DNA of 34,261 nucleotides from Halanaerobium saccharolyticum subsp. saccharolyticum DSM 6643 (GTDB lineage: Bacteria; Bacillota; Halanaerobiia; Halanaerobiales; Halanaerobiaceae): positions 1 through 34,261 of the forward strand of contig NZ_CAUI01000004.1 of assembly GCF_000350165.1 (NCBI RefSeq). The letters are read 5' to 3'. Both the position numbers and the translations under genes were made by a program. Every line of letters begins with the position of its first letter. Position 1 is the first letter of the stretch. Of this stretch, positions 24,997 through 33,487 are shown piece by piece. A model generated the notes under the pieces. It ran no database searches, was not told where the DNA came from, and saw nothing but the letters and a program-made list of their open reading frames with translations.

Positions 24997-25095
24997 GTGA
25001 TAGAGTAGACAGGAGGCGTAGAGTGTTCAAAGATGGGACGTTGCTTTGAAACGAAAGCTTGTTAGCTGCGGTCTCCTTGTCGCGTCCGCTGTCAC
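24997..25095 (+). promoter_or_regulatory. Tetrahydrofolate (THF) riboswitch
   Basis: The order of conserved blocks matches the folT-type THF riboswitch: gagtaga (25003-25009), gcgtagagtg, a P3 hairpin (ttcaaag/ctttgaa) with a gggacg loop, acgaaagc, tgcggt and cgtccgct. P1 pairs gtgatag (24997-25003) with ctgtcac (25089-25095). The pseudoknot is kept by covariation: ggacg (25036-25040) with cgtcc (25083-25087). Downstream, caccaaag/ctttggtg (25093-25118) shares bases with P1, and cctcttt (25104-25110) can pair with aaagagg (25142-25148) beside the RBS. Control at translation initiation is therefore likely. Confidence 0.92.
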
Positions 25096-25170
25096 CAAAG
25101 TTTCCTCTTTCTTTGGTGCAGATAAAACTATCATCCTAACCAAAGAGGGAGGGAGGTGGAAAAGATTATA

Positions 25171-25707
25171 ATGAGTACAAAAAAAATAGCTTATCTTTCA
25201 TTTTTAACGGCCTTAACAATTATTTTAACTAGAATTTTAAGTATTAGAATTCCAATTGCTGGGGTAGAAGGAGTAAGAATTGGTTTTGGAGCACTCCCGA
25301 TTATATTTGCTGGAGTGGCATTTGGTCCGGTTGCTGGAGGTATTGTTGGAGCTTTAGGTGATTTGCTCGGTTATTTTATAAATCCTTTAGGAGCTTATAT
25401 GCCTCATTTTACTCTAACTTCTTTTTTAACAGGTTTCATTCCTGGGTTTATGGTTTTTTATATTTTAAAAAGATGTAGAACTTTGCCGGTGATATTCATT
25501 TCAATTTCTGTTGGGCAATTAATTTCTTCTTTAATTTTAGTACCATATTTTATCAATACATTGTTTGGGGTGCCATTTGCTGTTTTAATGCCACCTAGAT
25601 TAGTAAGTCAGTTAATTAATATACCAGTTTATGCATATTTTATTAGATTATTATTAAATTATGATGCAGTTAAAACTAGAAAAATTAAAGCTGGTACCAG
25701 CTGTTAA
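25171..25707 (+). CDS. folT: Folate ECF transporter S component
   Basis: 178 residues from ATG 25171; the frame is open from GTG 25156, which lies inside the gggaggtgg RBS (25151-25159). About six membrane segments. FolT-type features include LTIILTRILSIRIP at the start and GFGALPIIFAGVAFGPVAGG followed by GDLLGYFINPLGAYMPHFTLT (about 40-85). It binds folate and works with a general EcfT/EcfA module encoded elsewhere. The THF riboswitch directly upstream fixes the substrate with good confidence. The last codons overlap a perfect palindrome, agctggtaccagct (25688-25701). Confidence 0.95.
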   Translation: MSTKKIAYLSFLTALTIILTRILSIRIPIAGVEGVRIGFGALPIIFAGVAFGPVAGGIVGALGDLLGYFINPLGAYMPHFTLTSFLTGFIPGFMVFYILKRCRTLPVIFISISVGQLISSLILVPYFINTLFGVPFAVLMPPRLVSQLINIPVYAYFIRLLLNYDAVKTRKIKAGTSC

Positions 25708-25728
25708 TAAAGAATTGAACAATAAACT

Positions 25729-25753
25729 AAAGGGCCCAATTTGGGTCCTTTTT
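25729..25753 (+). terminator. Terminator between folT and birA
   Basis: aaagggccca (25729-25738) pairs with tgggtccttt (25742-25751, one G-T) around a 3-base loop and is followed by a T-run. It ends only about 15 bases before the birA ATG, so it may attenuate rather than fully isolate birA. Confidence 0.75.
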
Positions 25754-25768
25754 CTAGGAGAATTTAGC

Positions 25769-26617
25769 ATGAATAAATTAAATTTGTTTAATTACGATCA
25801 AATCAAAGTAAATCTTAATAATACTTTTAATGGAAAAGTCTTTTTGAAAATATTTGATCGTATAGATTCCACAAATGATCAGGCTAAAAATCATCTAAAA
25901 GAACTTAAAGAGAAAAATAATAGAATTTATGATAAACAGATAGGAATTTTTGCTGCTGACTTTCAAGAAAAAGGACGGGGGCGAAGAGGTCATAACTGGT
26001 TTTCAGGTGGCCCAGCGGGTATATCTGTCTCTTTTTTATTTGAAGCAGGTGGTGATATAGCTCAAATCCCACTAATTACAGCAGCAGCAGCACTTGCAGT
26101 GAATGATAATTTTAAAGATTTTGCTTTAAAGACTAAGGTTAAATGGCCAAATGATATTTTAATTGGAAATAAAAAAATTGCTGGTATATTAACAGAATTA
26201 GTTTTTGATGAAACTCAATCTGCTTTTGTTATAATAGGTTGTGGTATAAATTTAAATAATAGTACTTTTAATAATAAAATAAGTGATTTTGCAACTTCTT
26301 ATTATTTAGAAAAAGGAGAAAAAATCAATAAAAATATATTTTTGGCTGGATTAATTAACAAAATGCAGTATTATATAGATGGTTATCTTTATGGAGATAG
26401 AAATGATATAATTGAAAGTTGGAAAAAAGAATTGGGTCTAACAGGTAAAAAAGTTGATTTTATTTATAAAAACCATAGTTATACCGGAGTAATTAAAGAA
26501 ATATTAAATAATGGAGATTTATTAATCAAATTGAAAAATGGTAAAACAAAGCAGCTTGATTCTCTAAATACTTCTTTAAATTATAAGAGTTTAGCTAAAT
26601 ATAATGACTTTAAATAA
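25769..26617 (+). CDS. birA: Biotin-[acetyl-CoA-carboxylase] ligase, monofunctional
   Basis: 282 residues from ATG 25769 (RBS aggag 25756-25760, spacing 8). The open frame upstream runs through folT and the terminator and is not real. Catalytic features are DSTNDQAK (33-40), GRGRRGHNW (69-77, the biotinyl-AMP loop), KWPNDI with the key lysine (125-130) and KKIAGILTE (135-143), then a C-terminal SH3-like domain. The N-terminal winged helix of the bifunctional repressor form is missing, so it should biotinylate carrier proteins without acting as a repressor. Confidence 0.93.
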   Translation: MNKLNLFNYDQIKVNLNNTFNGKVFLKIFDRIDSTNDQAKNHLKELKEKNNRIYDKQIGIFAADFQEKGRGRRGHNWFSGGPAGISVSFLFEAGGDIAQIPLITAAAALAVNDNFKDFALKTKVKWPNDILIGNKKIAGILTELVFDETQSAFVIIGCGINLNNSTFNNKISDFATSYYLEKGEKINKNIFLAGLINKMQYYIDGYLYGDRNDIIESWKKELGLTGKKVDFIYKNHSYTGVIKEILNNGDLLIKLKNGKTKQLDSLNTSLNYKSLAKYNDFK

Positions 26618-26637
26618 TCATAAGAAAGGTGCTAAAA

Positions 26638-27600
26638 ATGAAATTTAAATTAATACTATTTTTATTACTATTTTCATTACTAGTTTCATTTTCTGTTTCA
26701 GCTCAATATCTAGAGGTAGCATTAGTTAGTGACATTGGAGGTTTTGGAGACAATAGTTATAATGATCAACTGCGGTCAGCCATTAATGAAATGGATAAAA
26801 AAATTAATTTATCAGTAGATTATAGAGAATCAAAATTAATGACTGAATATCTGGAAAATATTAATTATTTTGCAGAAAACAAATTTGATTTAATCTGGGG
26901 TGTTGGTTTTACTATGGAGCAGGCGATTGAAGAAGCTGCTCAAATGTATCCAGAAAGAAATTTTGTTATATTTGATGGGGTAGTTGAGGAAGAAAATGTT
27001 ATGTCGCTTACTTTCAAAAAAGAAGAAGCTGGATTTTTAGCAGGTGTTATTGCTGCTCTAGAGAGTCAAAACTCTGCCGTAGCATTTATCGGGGCTAAAG
27101 AAAATAAAGCAATGCAAAAATATCAAGCTGGTTTTAATACAGGCGTTAAAGCTGTAAATTCTGATATAAAAATAATGAATAAATATGTTGGTAGTTTTAA
27201 TGATTTTTCTATGGCTAAAAAAATAACTACTGAATTAATAAAAGAAAGTGTTGATATTATTTTTTATGCTGCAGGATCTGCTTCACATGGAATTATTGAT
27301 CAGGCTATAGAAGAAGATATTAAATTGATTTCTCTAGACAAAGCAGATATAAAGTTGGCTCCGAATAATATCTTAACTTCAATTTTAAAAAACACTGAAC
27401 ATATAGTAGAAGATGTTATAAAAGCTTATTATAACGATAATTATGTAAATGAAATAAAAGAATATGGGATTACTGATAATGCATTTATTTTAGAGGAGAA
27501 ACAAGCAGAAAAGTTTATAAGTAGTGATAAATTAGTTAAAATTGAAGAATATAAACAGCAATTTTTGGAAGGTGAAATAGAAATAAGGTCAGAACTATAA
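26638..27600 (+). CDS. BMP-family (Med/PnrA-like) substrate-binding protein
   Basis: 320 residues from ATG 26638 with RBS aaaggtg at 26625-26631. A classical signal peptide (KFKLILFLLLFSLLVSFSVSA, residues 2-22 in outline) has a likely cleavage between Ala22 and Gln23 and no lipobox cysteine. The mature protein has BMP features: VALVSDIGGFGDNSYND, WGVGFTMEQAIEEAA, VIFDGVVEEENVMSLTFKKEEAGFLAG in outline, and a final lobe with SLDKADIKL. Relatives bind nucleosides for ABC import or, as with Med, regulate. No permease or ATPase is adjacent. Secretion without lipidation suggests a periplasm, so an outer membrane. The ligand is unknown. Confidence 0.85.
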   Translation: MKFKLILFLLLFSLLVSFSVSAQYLEVALVSDIGGFGDNSYNDQLRSAINEMDKKINLSVDYRESKLMTEYLENINYFAENKFDLIWGVGFTMEQAIEEAAQMYPERNFVIFDGVVEEENVMSLTFKKEEAGFLAGVIAALESQNSAVAFIGAKENKAMQKYQAGFNTGVKAVNSDIKIMNKYVGSFNDFSMAKKITTELIKESVDIIFYAAGSASHGIIDQAIEEDIKLISLDKADIKLAPNNILTSILKNTEHIVEDVIKAYYNDNYVNEIKEYGITDNAFILEEKQAEKFISSDKLVKIEEYKQQFLEGEIEIRSEL

Positions 27601-27713
27601 TTATTTATCCTAAGAAAAAAATGACCAATAGTCAATATATCATTTAAATCTGCATAATTCTATGATAAGATAAAATAGAATTAAAAGTTAAAGAAAATTT
27701 TAGGAGTGATAAA

Positions 27714-28655
27714 TTGAAATTACCTGAATTAAAAATTGCTGATTTAAAACTGGAATTTCCTATTATTCAAGGTGGGATGGCAATTCGTGTATCAATGGCT
27801 GAACTTGCAGCAGCGGTTGCTAATGAGGGTGGAATTGGAGTTATTGGAGCTTCAGTTATGACTGCAAAAGAATTAAAAGCTGAAATAAAAAAAGCGAAAC
27901 AACTTAGTGATGGAATAATTGGTGTAAATATAATGTTTGCTGCTTCTGGATTTAGTGAGCTGCTTCAGGCTTCGGTAGAGGCTGGAATAGATGTTATTAT
28001 ATCCGGTGCTGGTTTTTCCCGCGATATGTTTAATGTTGGAAAGGAGACTAATACACCCGTAATTCCTATTGTTTCATCTTTGAAACTTGCAAAAATTTCT
28101 GAAAAGCTAGGAGCTTCAGCAGTTGTTGTAGAAGGTGGAAATGCTGGGGGACATCTAGGAAGTGATGAGTATAGTTTTGATTTAGTAAAAAAAATTGTAG
28201 GAAAGATTAATATACCTGTTATTGGGGCTGGAGATGTTGTAACTCCAGAAGATCTTGAAAAAATGCTAAAACTTGGTGTTGACGGAGTTCAGATGGGCAC
28301 TAGATTTTTAGCGAGTAAAGAAGCATCTGTAGCAGATAATTTCAAAAAATTATGTGTTGAAGCTTCATCCGAAGATGTTATGAAAATCATGAGTTCTGTT
28401 GGTTATAAAGCTAATTCAATAAAAACTAGATTTTCAGAATTGATAAAAGCCGGAGAAGCACCACCTCCTGCTAACTGTACAGATTGTTTAAAATCCTGTA
28501 CTAAAAAATTCTGTATTAAGGATGCATTGGTTGCTGCTAAAGCTGGAAATATGGACACAGGTGTATTTTTTACTGGTGAAGGAATTGGGAGAGTTAATAA
28601 AATTTTATCTACTAAAGAAATTTTCAAGGAAATAAAAGATTACTTTAGAGAATAA
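27714..28655 (+). CDS. Nitronate monooxygenase / FabK-like FMN-dependent TIM-barrel protein
   Basis: 313 residues. Start is TTG with ggag (27703-27706) 7 bases upstream. IIQGGMAIRVSMAELAAAV, VIGASVMTAKELK, GGNAGGHLG (the FMN phosphate/active-site glycine loop) and GVDGVQMGTRFLAS are all family signatures. A C-terminal cluster Cys255-x2-Cys258-x3-Cys262-x4-Cys267 could bind iron-sulfur or zinc. It occurs in a clostridial subgroup of this family, as I recall. It could oxidise nitronates or act as an enoyl-ACP reductase. No fatty-acid synthesis genes are beside it, so FabK is less likely. A short inverted repeat, tgac-N5-gtca (27622-27634), lies upstream. Confidence 0.85.
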   Translation: MKLPELKIADLKLEFPIIQGGMAIRVSMAELAAAVANEGGIGVIGASVMTAKELKAEIKKAKQLSDGIIGVNIMFAASGFSELLQASVEAGIDVIISGAGFSRDMFNVGKETNTPVIPIVSSLKLAKISEKLGASAVVVEGGNAGGHLGSDEYSFDLVKKIVGKINIPVIGAGDVVTPEDLEKMLKLGVDGVQMGTRFLASKEASVADNFKKLCVEASSEDVMKIMSSVGYKANSIKTRFSELIKAGEAPPPANCTDCLKSCTKKFCIKDALVAAKAGNMDTGVFFTGEGIGRVNKILSTKEIFKEIKDYFRE

Positions 28656-28672
28656 CTTAGAGTTAATTTTAT

Positions 28673-28709
28673 AGGCTGCAGATACTTATTAATTTTCTGC
28701 AGTCTTTTT
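28673..28709 (+). terminator. Terminator after the nitronate monooxygenase-like gene
   Basis: aggctgcaga (28673-28682) pairs with tctgcagtct (28696-28705, one G-T) and is followed by a T-run. Confidence 0.85.
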
Positions 28710-28747
28710 ATAGTGCAAATTATCTAAATTAATAAGGAGAAATTGAA

Positions 28748-29521
28748 ATGATTTTAACAATGGATATTGGGAATACTAATACAGTTCTTGGTTTATATGA
28801 GGGAGATGAATTAAAAACACATTGGAGAATTTCAACAGATAGAAATAAAACTCCGGATGAGTATGGGATGCTGTTTAAAAATCTATTTGAATCAGCAAAT
28901 ATTAAAAATGATGCTGTTGATTCGATTATAATTTCTAGTGTAGTTCCTCCAATATTGAGAATACTAAAGAAAACAGCTTATCGTTATTTTAATGTAAATC
29001 CACTCGTAATTGGCCCAGGTGTTAAAACAAGTATGAATATTAAAACTGATAATCCAAAAGAGGTAGGGGCAGATAGGATTGTTAATGCAGTTGCAGCAGG
29101 TCACCTTTATGATGGTCCTCTTATAATTGTAGATTTTGGGACAGCTACTACTTTTTGTGCAATTTCAGCTAAAGGGGAATACCTAGGTGGATCTATAGCG
29201 CCGGGTATTGGTATTTCTGCTGAAGCACTATTTAGTCAATCTGCTAAATTACCAAGAATTGAATTAATTGAGCCAGGCCATGCAATTGGGAAAAATACAA
29301 TTGATGGGATGAAATCAGGGATAGTCTATGGTTTCGTCGGCCAGGTTGAATATTTAGTTAAAAAATTCAAAGACGAATTATCGCAAGATGCTGTTGTTAT
29401 AGCCACTGGTGGTTTAGTGAGCTTGATAGCTGCGGAAACTGATTCTATAGATTATGTTGAACCATTTTTAACTTTAAAAGGATTAAAATATATTGCAGAT
29501 ATTAATGGGGTTGGATCTTAA
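28748..29521 (+). CDS. coaX: Type III pantothenate kinase
   Basis: 257 residues, the normal CoaX length. ASKHA-fold motifs: [13 protein letters not shown] (5-17, phosphate 1), the [12 protein letters not shown] region, [15 protein letters not shown] (phosphate 2) and [13 protein letters not shown]. It phosphorylates pantothenate as the first step of CoA synthesis and, in this class, needs a monovalent cation and is not inhibited by CoA. RBS aggag is 8 bases before the ATG. dusB begins on the base after its stop codon, so the two form an operon. coaX-dus adjacency is common in Firmicutes. Confidence 0.96.
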   Translation: MILTMDIGNTNTVLGLYEGDELKTHWRISTDRNKTPDEYGMLFKNLFESANIKNDAVDSIIISSVVPPILRILKKTAYRYFNVNPLVIGPGVKTSMNIKTDNPKEVGADRIVNAVAAGHLYDGPLIIVDFGTATTFCAISAKGEYLGGSIAPGIGISAEALFSQSAKLPRIELIEPGHAIGKNTIDGMKSGIVYGFVGQVEYLVKKFKDELSQDAVVIATGGLVSLIAAETDSIDYVEPFLTLKGLKYIADINGVGS

Positions 29522-30490
29522 ATGAAAATAGCTGATTTAAAAATTGAGCCAGAGGTCTTTTTAGCTCCAATGGCTGGTGTAAGCGATTATCCTTATCGAC
29601 AGCTTGTAAGAGAAATGGGAGTAGAGCTAATATACACTGAAATGGTTAGTTCTAAAGGTTATGAATATGGAAATAAAAGAACTGCTGAATTGATTGAATT
29701 TGATAAAGGTGAAAATGGGAAAATAGCGGTTCAAATTTTTGGAGAAGAACCTGAATTTATGGCCAGGGCTGCTGAGGGGATTTCAACAGAATATAATATA
29801 GATATCATAGATATTAATATGGGATGTCCAGCCAGAAAAATTGTTAAAAATGGTGCTGGCTCAGCTTTAATGAAAGATCCAGGTCTTGCATTTGAAATAA
29901 TAAAAGCAACTGTTAATTCAGCTGAAGTACCTGTAACTGTTAAAATGCGCAGTGGTTGGGATGAAGATAATATTAATGCTGTCGAAATAGCAAAGATCTC
30001 AGAAGCAGCAGGTGCAGCAGCAGTTGCAGTTCATGGCCGAACTCGTAGCCAATTCTACAAAGGGCAGGCTGATTGGGACATTATAAAAAACGTAGTTGAT
30101 TCAGTTAAAATACCCGTTATTGCAAATGGGGATATTTTTTCTGCGAAAGATGCTGAAGAAATATTTAATGAAACAGGTTGTGATGGGATTATGATTGGGA
30201 GAGCTGCACAGGGATATCCGTGGATTTTTAAGGAAATTATTGAATTTCTGAACACGGGAAGATTAATAGATGCGCCTTCTAATAAAGAAAAAATTGAAAT
30301 GGCTTTAAGACACTTAGAATTAGCAGTTGACTATTATGGTGAAAAACATGGGATTCCAATTATGCGCAAACATATTTCATGGTATTTAAAAGGAATGCCA
30401 AATGCAGGCGTAATAAAAAATAAAGTTAATCAATTAGCAAAAAAAGATAAATTGATTTCTTTTTTAAGTGAATATAAAAAAGAATTATAG
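29522..30490 (+). CDS. dusB: tRNA-dihydrouridine synthase
   Basis: 322 residues, FMN TIM barrel. FLAPMAGVSDYPYRQLVREMG opens the protein (shown in outline), with DINMGCPARKIVKNGAGSALM carrying the catalytic Cys102, VKMRSGWD, VHGRTRSQFYKGQADW and GIMIGRAAQGYPWIF following. The helical RNA-recognition domain is C-terminal. It reduces uridines in the tRNA D loop. The DusB assignment among Dus paralogues is by overall resemblance. The ATG directly follows the coaX stop with a weak RBS, implying translational coupling. Confidence 0.94.
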   Translation: MKIADLKIEPEVFLAPMAGVSDYPYRQLVREMGVELIYTEMVSSKGYEYGNKRTAELIEFDKGENGKIAVQIFGEEPEFMARAAEGISTEYNIDIIDINMGCPARKIVKNGAGSALMKDPGLAFEIIKATVNSAEVPVTVKMRSGWDEDNINAVEIAKISEAAGAAAVAVHGRTRSQFYKGQADWDIIKNVVDSVKIPVIANGDIFSAKDAEEIFNETGCDGIMIGRAAQGYPWIFKEIIEFLNTGRLIDAPSNKEKIEMALRHLELAVDYYGEKHGIPIMRKHISWYLKGMPNAGVIKNKVNQLAKKDKLISFLSEYKKEL

Positions 30491-30542
30491 TTTTTGAATC
30501 ATGTATTTTGGCATATCCTGTTAAAATAGTGTTAAAAGCTTC

Positions 30543-30571
30543 TTGACAATAAAACTAAAGTTATTTATAAT
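30543..30571 (+). promoter_or_regulatory. Consensus promoter of greA
   Basis: TTGACA (30543-30548), 17-base spacer, TATAAT (30566-30571), an exact match to the housekeeping sigma consensus. The predicted start near 30578 leaves a leader of about 150 bases before greA. Confidence 0.9.
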
Positions 30572-30596
30572 GATTAATAATTGTAGATTAATATGG

Positions 30597-30653
30597 GTGT
30601 CAGGTTATATACCTGGCACACTTTGTTGTTGGGCTAATTTTGATGGCCCTTTT
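30597..30653 (+). promoter_or_regulatory. Structured greA leader with tandem hairpins
   Basis: Hairpin 1 is a 9-bp stem (30597-30605 with 30611-30619, loop tatat). Hairpin 2 pairs gggcta (30631-30636) with tggccc (30644-30649) and is followed by four T residues, like a weak intrinsic terminator or pause site. Together they could make a short leader RNA and attenuate greA. It matches no riboswitch I know. Confidence 0.5.
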
Positions 30654-30729
30654 GGTAGTTTTAGATATATTAGATAATTTAGAGAATTATAAATTTTGAA
30701 TATAATTTAGAAAGTAGAGGTAGATATTT

Positions 30730-31215
30730 ATGTCAGAACAACAAGTGATGTTAACAGAAGAAGGTTTTGAAAAATTAGAAAATGAACTTGAATATTTAGA
30801 AACAGAAAAAAGGCGTGAAGTTGCTAAAAGGATTAAAGTTGCAAGAGAGTTTGGAGATATTAGTGAAAACTCAGAATATGATGATGCTAAAAATGAGCAG
30901 GCGTTTGTTGAAGGTAGAATTCAGGAAATAAAAAATATGCTTAATAATGCTCATGTTGTTAAAGATGAAGATATAACTGACAAAAAAGTTAATTTAGGTA
31001 CCACTGTTATGCTTCATGACCTTGATAGTGACGAAAAAATCAGCTATACTTTAGTTGGGTCAGCAGAAGCGGATCCTTTAAACTATAAAATTTCTAATGA
31101 ATCTCCGATTGGTAAAGCAATTTTAGGGCATGTAATTGGAGATGAAGTGAAAGTAGAAACTCCAGGTGGAGACGTTGATTATGAAATAATTTCAATCAAA
31201 AAGGTTAAACATTAA
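30730..31215 (+). CDS. greA: Transcription elongation factor GreA
   Basis: 161 residues, typical. The N-terminal coiled coil has the acidic tip FGDISENSEYDDAKNEQ (41-57; Asp43 and Glu46 correspond to the residues that coordinate magnesium in the RNA polymerase active site). The FKBP-like C-terminal domain (about 80-161) contains SPIGKAILGHVIGDEV. It stimulates transcript cleavage by backtracked polymerase. greA upstream of lysS is a common Firmicutes order. No terminator is seen before lysS, so readthrough is likely. Confidence 0.97.
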   Translation: MSEQQVMLTEEGFEKLENELEYLETEKRREVAKRIKVAREFGDISENSEYDDAKNEQAFVEGRIQEIKNMLNNAHVVKDEDITDKKVNLGTTVMLHDLDSDEKISYTLVGSAEADPLNYKISNESPIGKAILGHVIGDEVKVETPGGDVDYEIISIKKVKH

Positions 31216-31314
31216 AAACAAATTTTAATATGAATTTTATGCTTTGTTTTTAACAATTTGCCAGAAATAGGGTTAGGACTCTATTATAATTAAATAAGGA
31301 GTTGGGTATTTATA

Positions 31315-32796
31315 ATGAGTGAAAATATGCTCGAAGACATGAATGAGTTAATGCTGCAAAGACGGGAAAAGCTATCTCAATTAAGAGAAGAACGAGAAAA
31401 GGCTTTTGCCGATAAATATGAAGTCACTTATCATGCAGCAGAAGTAGAAAGTAATTTTGAAGAACTTGAAGAAAAAGAAGTTAAATTAGCAGGTCGTTTA
31501 ATGGCCATTCGTACTCATGGTAAAGCTAGCTTTGCTGATTTAATGGATATGAGTGGAAAAGTCCAGTTATATGTAAAACAAAATAATATTGGTGAAGATC
31601 GTTATGAATTTTTCCAAGATTTAGATCTTGGTGATTTAGTTGGAATAACTGGTACTGTTTTTAAAACCAATCGGGGGCAAGTATCAATCAGAGTGTCTTC
31701 TTTTGAACTCTTAACTAAATCTTTAAGACCTTTACCAGAAAAATTTCATGGATTAAAGGATAAAGATATTCGATATCGCCAGCGTTATTTAGATCTAATA
31801 GTAAATCCAGATGTTAAGGAAACTTTTGTAATTAGAAGCAAAATTATTAAAGAGATGAGAAGGTATTTAGAAAACAAAGGATTTTTAGAAGTAGAAACTC
31901 CAATGATGCATCCGATTGCAGGTGGAGCTACTGCACGTCCTTTTGTTACTCATCACAATACCTTAGATATGGATTTATATTTACGAATTGCACCAGAACT
32001 TTATCTTAAAAAGTTAATCGTTGGTGGATTTGAGAAGGTGTTTGAAATCAACAGGAACTTTCGTAATGAAGGTATGTCATATAAACATAATCCTGAATTT
32101 ACAACAATGGAGCTTTATCAGGCTCAAGCAGATTATCATGATATGATGGAGTTAACTGAAAATCTGGTTAGTCATTTAGCTGAAGAAGTTCTTGAAACTA
32201 AAACTTTAGAGTATGAAGGGACTGAACTTGATTTTACGGCTCCCTGGGATAGAATTACTATGGTAGAAGCTGTAAAAAAATATGCTGATGTAGATTTCAG
32301 TGAATTTGATACAGCCGAAAAGGCATATGAAGCTGCAGCCTCTGTAGGTGTAAAGCCTGAAGAAGGACTTTCTTATGGTGAGGTTTTAAATGAGGTTTTT
32401 GAAATAAGAGTGGAAGATAAGCTAATTCAACCTACCTTTATTATGGATTATCCAATAGAAGTGTCTCCTTTAGCTCAGAAGATAGAAGATGATCCACGCT
32501 TTACCTATCGTTTTGAGGCTTTTGTCTATGGTAGAGAAATTGCTAATGCTTTTAGTGAGTTAAATGATCCGGAAGAACAGAAGCGCAGATTTGAAAAACA
32601 AGTAGAAATGCGTGAAGCTGGAGATGAAGAAGCCCAGATGATGGATTATGATTTCATTAGAGCTTTAGAATACGGTATGCCTCCTACAGGTGGTTTAGGT
32701 ATTGGTATTGATAGATTAATTATGTTATTAACTGATTCTAGTTCCATTAGGGATGTTATTTTATTCCCAACTATGAGACCAGAAAGTAATGAATAA
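31315..32796 (+). CDS. lysS: Lysyl-tRNA synthetase, class II
   Basis: 493 residues, standard. The N-terminal anticodon-binding OB fold spans about 55-160 ([20 protein letters not shown], in outline). The class II catalytic core has motif 2 [15 protein letters not shown] (Phe249, Arg250 onward) and motif 3 [13 protein letters not shown] with Arg467. Upstream, aaggag lies about 13 bases before the ATG, a longer gap than usual. A TATAAT at 31285-31290 lacks a convincing -35, so expression probably relies mainly on the greA promoter. The window also carries a tRNA-Lys gene. Confidence 0.97.
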   Translation: MSENMLEDMNELMLQRREKLSQLREEREKAFADKYEVTYHAAEVESNFEELEEKEVKLAGRLMAIRTHGKASFADLMDMSGKVQLYVKQNNIGEDRYEFFQDLDLGDLVGITGTVFKTNRGQVSIRVSSFELLTKSLRPLPEKFHGLKDKDIRYRQRYLDLIVNPDVKETFVIRSKIIKEMRRYLENKGFLEVETPMMHPIAGGATARPFVTHHNTLDMDLYLRIAPELYLKKLIVGGFEKVFEINRNFRNEGMSYKHNPEFTTMELYQAQADYHDMMELTENLVSHLAEEVLETKTLEYEGTELDFTAPWDRITMVEAVKKYADVDFSEFDTAEKAYEAAASVGVKPEEGLSYGEVLNEVFEIRVEDKLIQPTFIMDYPIEVSPLAQKIEDDPRFTYRFEAFVYGREIANAFSELNDPEEQKRRFEKQVEMREAGDEEAQMMDYDFIRALEYGMPPTGGLGIGIDRLIMLLTDSSSIRDVILFPTMRPESNE

Positions 32797-32815
32797 TAGA
32801 TTTATGAACTTGAAT

Positions 32816-32850
32816 ATAGCCGGGATTTAAATATCCTGGCTGTGTTTTTA
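32816..32850 (+). terminator. lysS terminator
   Basis: atagccggga (32816-32825) pairs with tcctggctgt (32834-32843, two G-T) and is followed by gttttt. Confidence 0.82.
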
Positions 32851-32925
32851 CACTTAATTAATTAAATTTTCAGTCAAAAAGAACTTAACTTATTGTTAGT
32901 TCTAAAATTAAAAGAGGTGTTTGTA

Positions 32926-33324
32926 ATGTTTAAAAAATTATCCATTAAAACAAATGATAAGGTGGAGCTTATTGATATCACAACAGAAATTCAAAATGCA
33001 GTTAAAAAAGCTGGATTAAAATCTGGTTTGGTTCAGATTCATATACCCCATACAACTGCTGCAGTTACTATAAATGAAAACGCTGATCCGGATGTTAAAG
33101 CAGACATAAAAAAAGAAATTAATAAAATAGTTCCTTTTGATGATAATTATGCACATTTAGAAGGGAATTCAGCTGCTCATATAAAATCCAGTTTATTTGG
33201 TGTGAATCAGAGTATAATGGTTGAAAATAGAAAACTATTATTGGGAACCTGGCAGGGGATATATTTTTGTGAGTTTGATGGTCCAAGAACTAGAAATATT
33301 TATTTAAAAATTATTCAAGATTAG
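32926..33324 (+). CDS. YjbQ (UPF0047) family protein
   Basis: 132 residues from ATG 32926 (RBS gaggtg 32914-32919, spacing 6). The frame is open further upstream but without an RBS. Conserved family blocks are VQIHIPHTTAAVTINENADPD (about 36-56, in outline), YAHLEGNSAAHIKSSLFG and GTWQGIYFCEFDGPR near the C-terminus. The fold is a small beta-rich trimer. Some members show weak thiamin-phosphate-synthase-like activity; the physiological role is unsettled. An inverted repeat, gaacttaac/gttagttc (32881-32902), precedes the RBS and could be an operator or hairpin. It is the last gene before the rRNA promoters. Confidence 0.9.
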   Translation: MFKKLSIKTNDKVELIDITTEIQNAVKKAGLKSGLVQIHIPHTTAAVTINENADPDVKADIKKEINKIVPFDDNYAHLEGNSAAHIKSSLFGVNQSIMVENRKLLLGTWQGIYFCEFDGPRTRNIYLKIIQD

Positions 33325-33347
33325 ACTAATTTTTTATTGTTATATCC

Positions 33348-33376
33348 TTGACAATTATCAAATTTGATGCTAAGAT
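33348..33376 (+). promoter_or_regulatory. rRNA promoter P1
   Basis: TTGACA (33348-33353), 17-base spacer, TAAGAT (33371-33376), then a gtcgctga discriminator/start region. First of three promoters of identical architecture before 16S. Confidence 0.82.
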
Positions 33377-33442
33377 AATGTATGTCGCTGAAAAGTAATC
33401 AATAATATTTTTTTGGCCGACAAAAATTATTTTAAAAAGTTC

Positions 33443-33471
33443 TTGACAAAGCAAAAAGAGCTTGATAAGAT
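33443..33471 (+). promoter_or_regulatory. rRNA promoter P2
   Basis: TTGACA (33443-33448), 17-base spacer, TAAGAT (33466-33471), then gtcgca. It shares aaaaagttcttgacaaag exactly with P3. Confidence 0.85.
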
Positions 33472-33487
33472 AATAGACGTCGCACAA

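Noticed and set aside
25661-25768. N-terminal extension of BirA reaching back into folT
   Set aside because: It would run through the folT end and a terminator hairpin, and it does not encode a winged helix. A good RBS marks ATG 25769.
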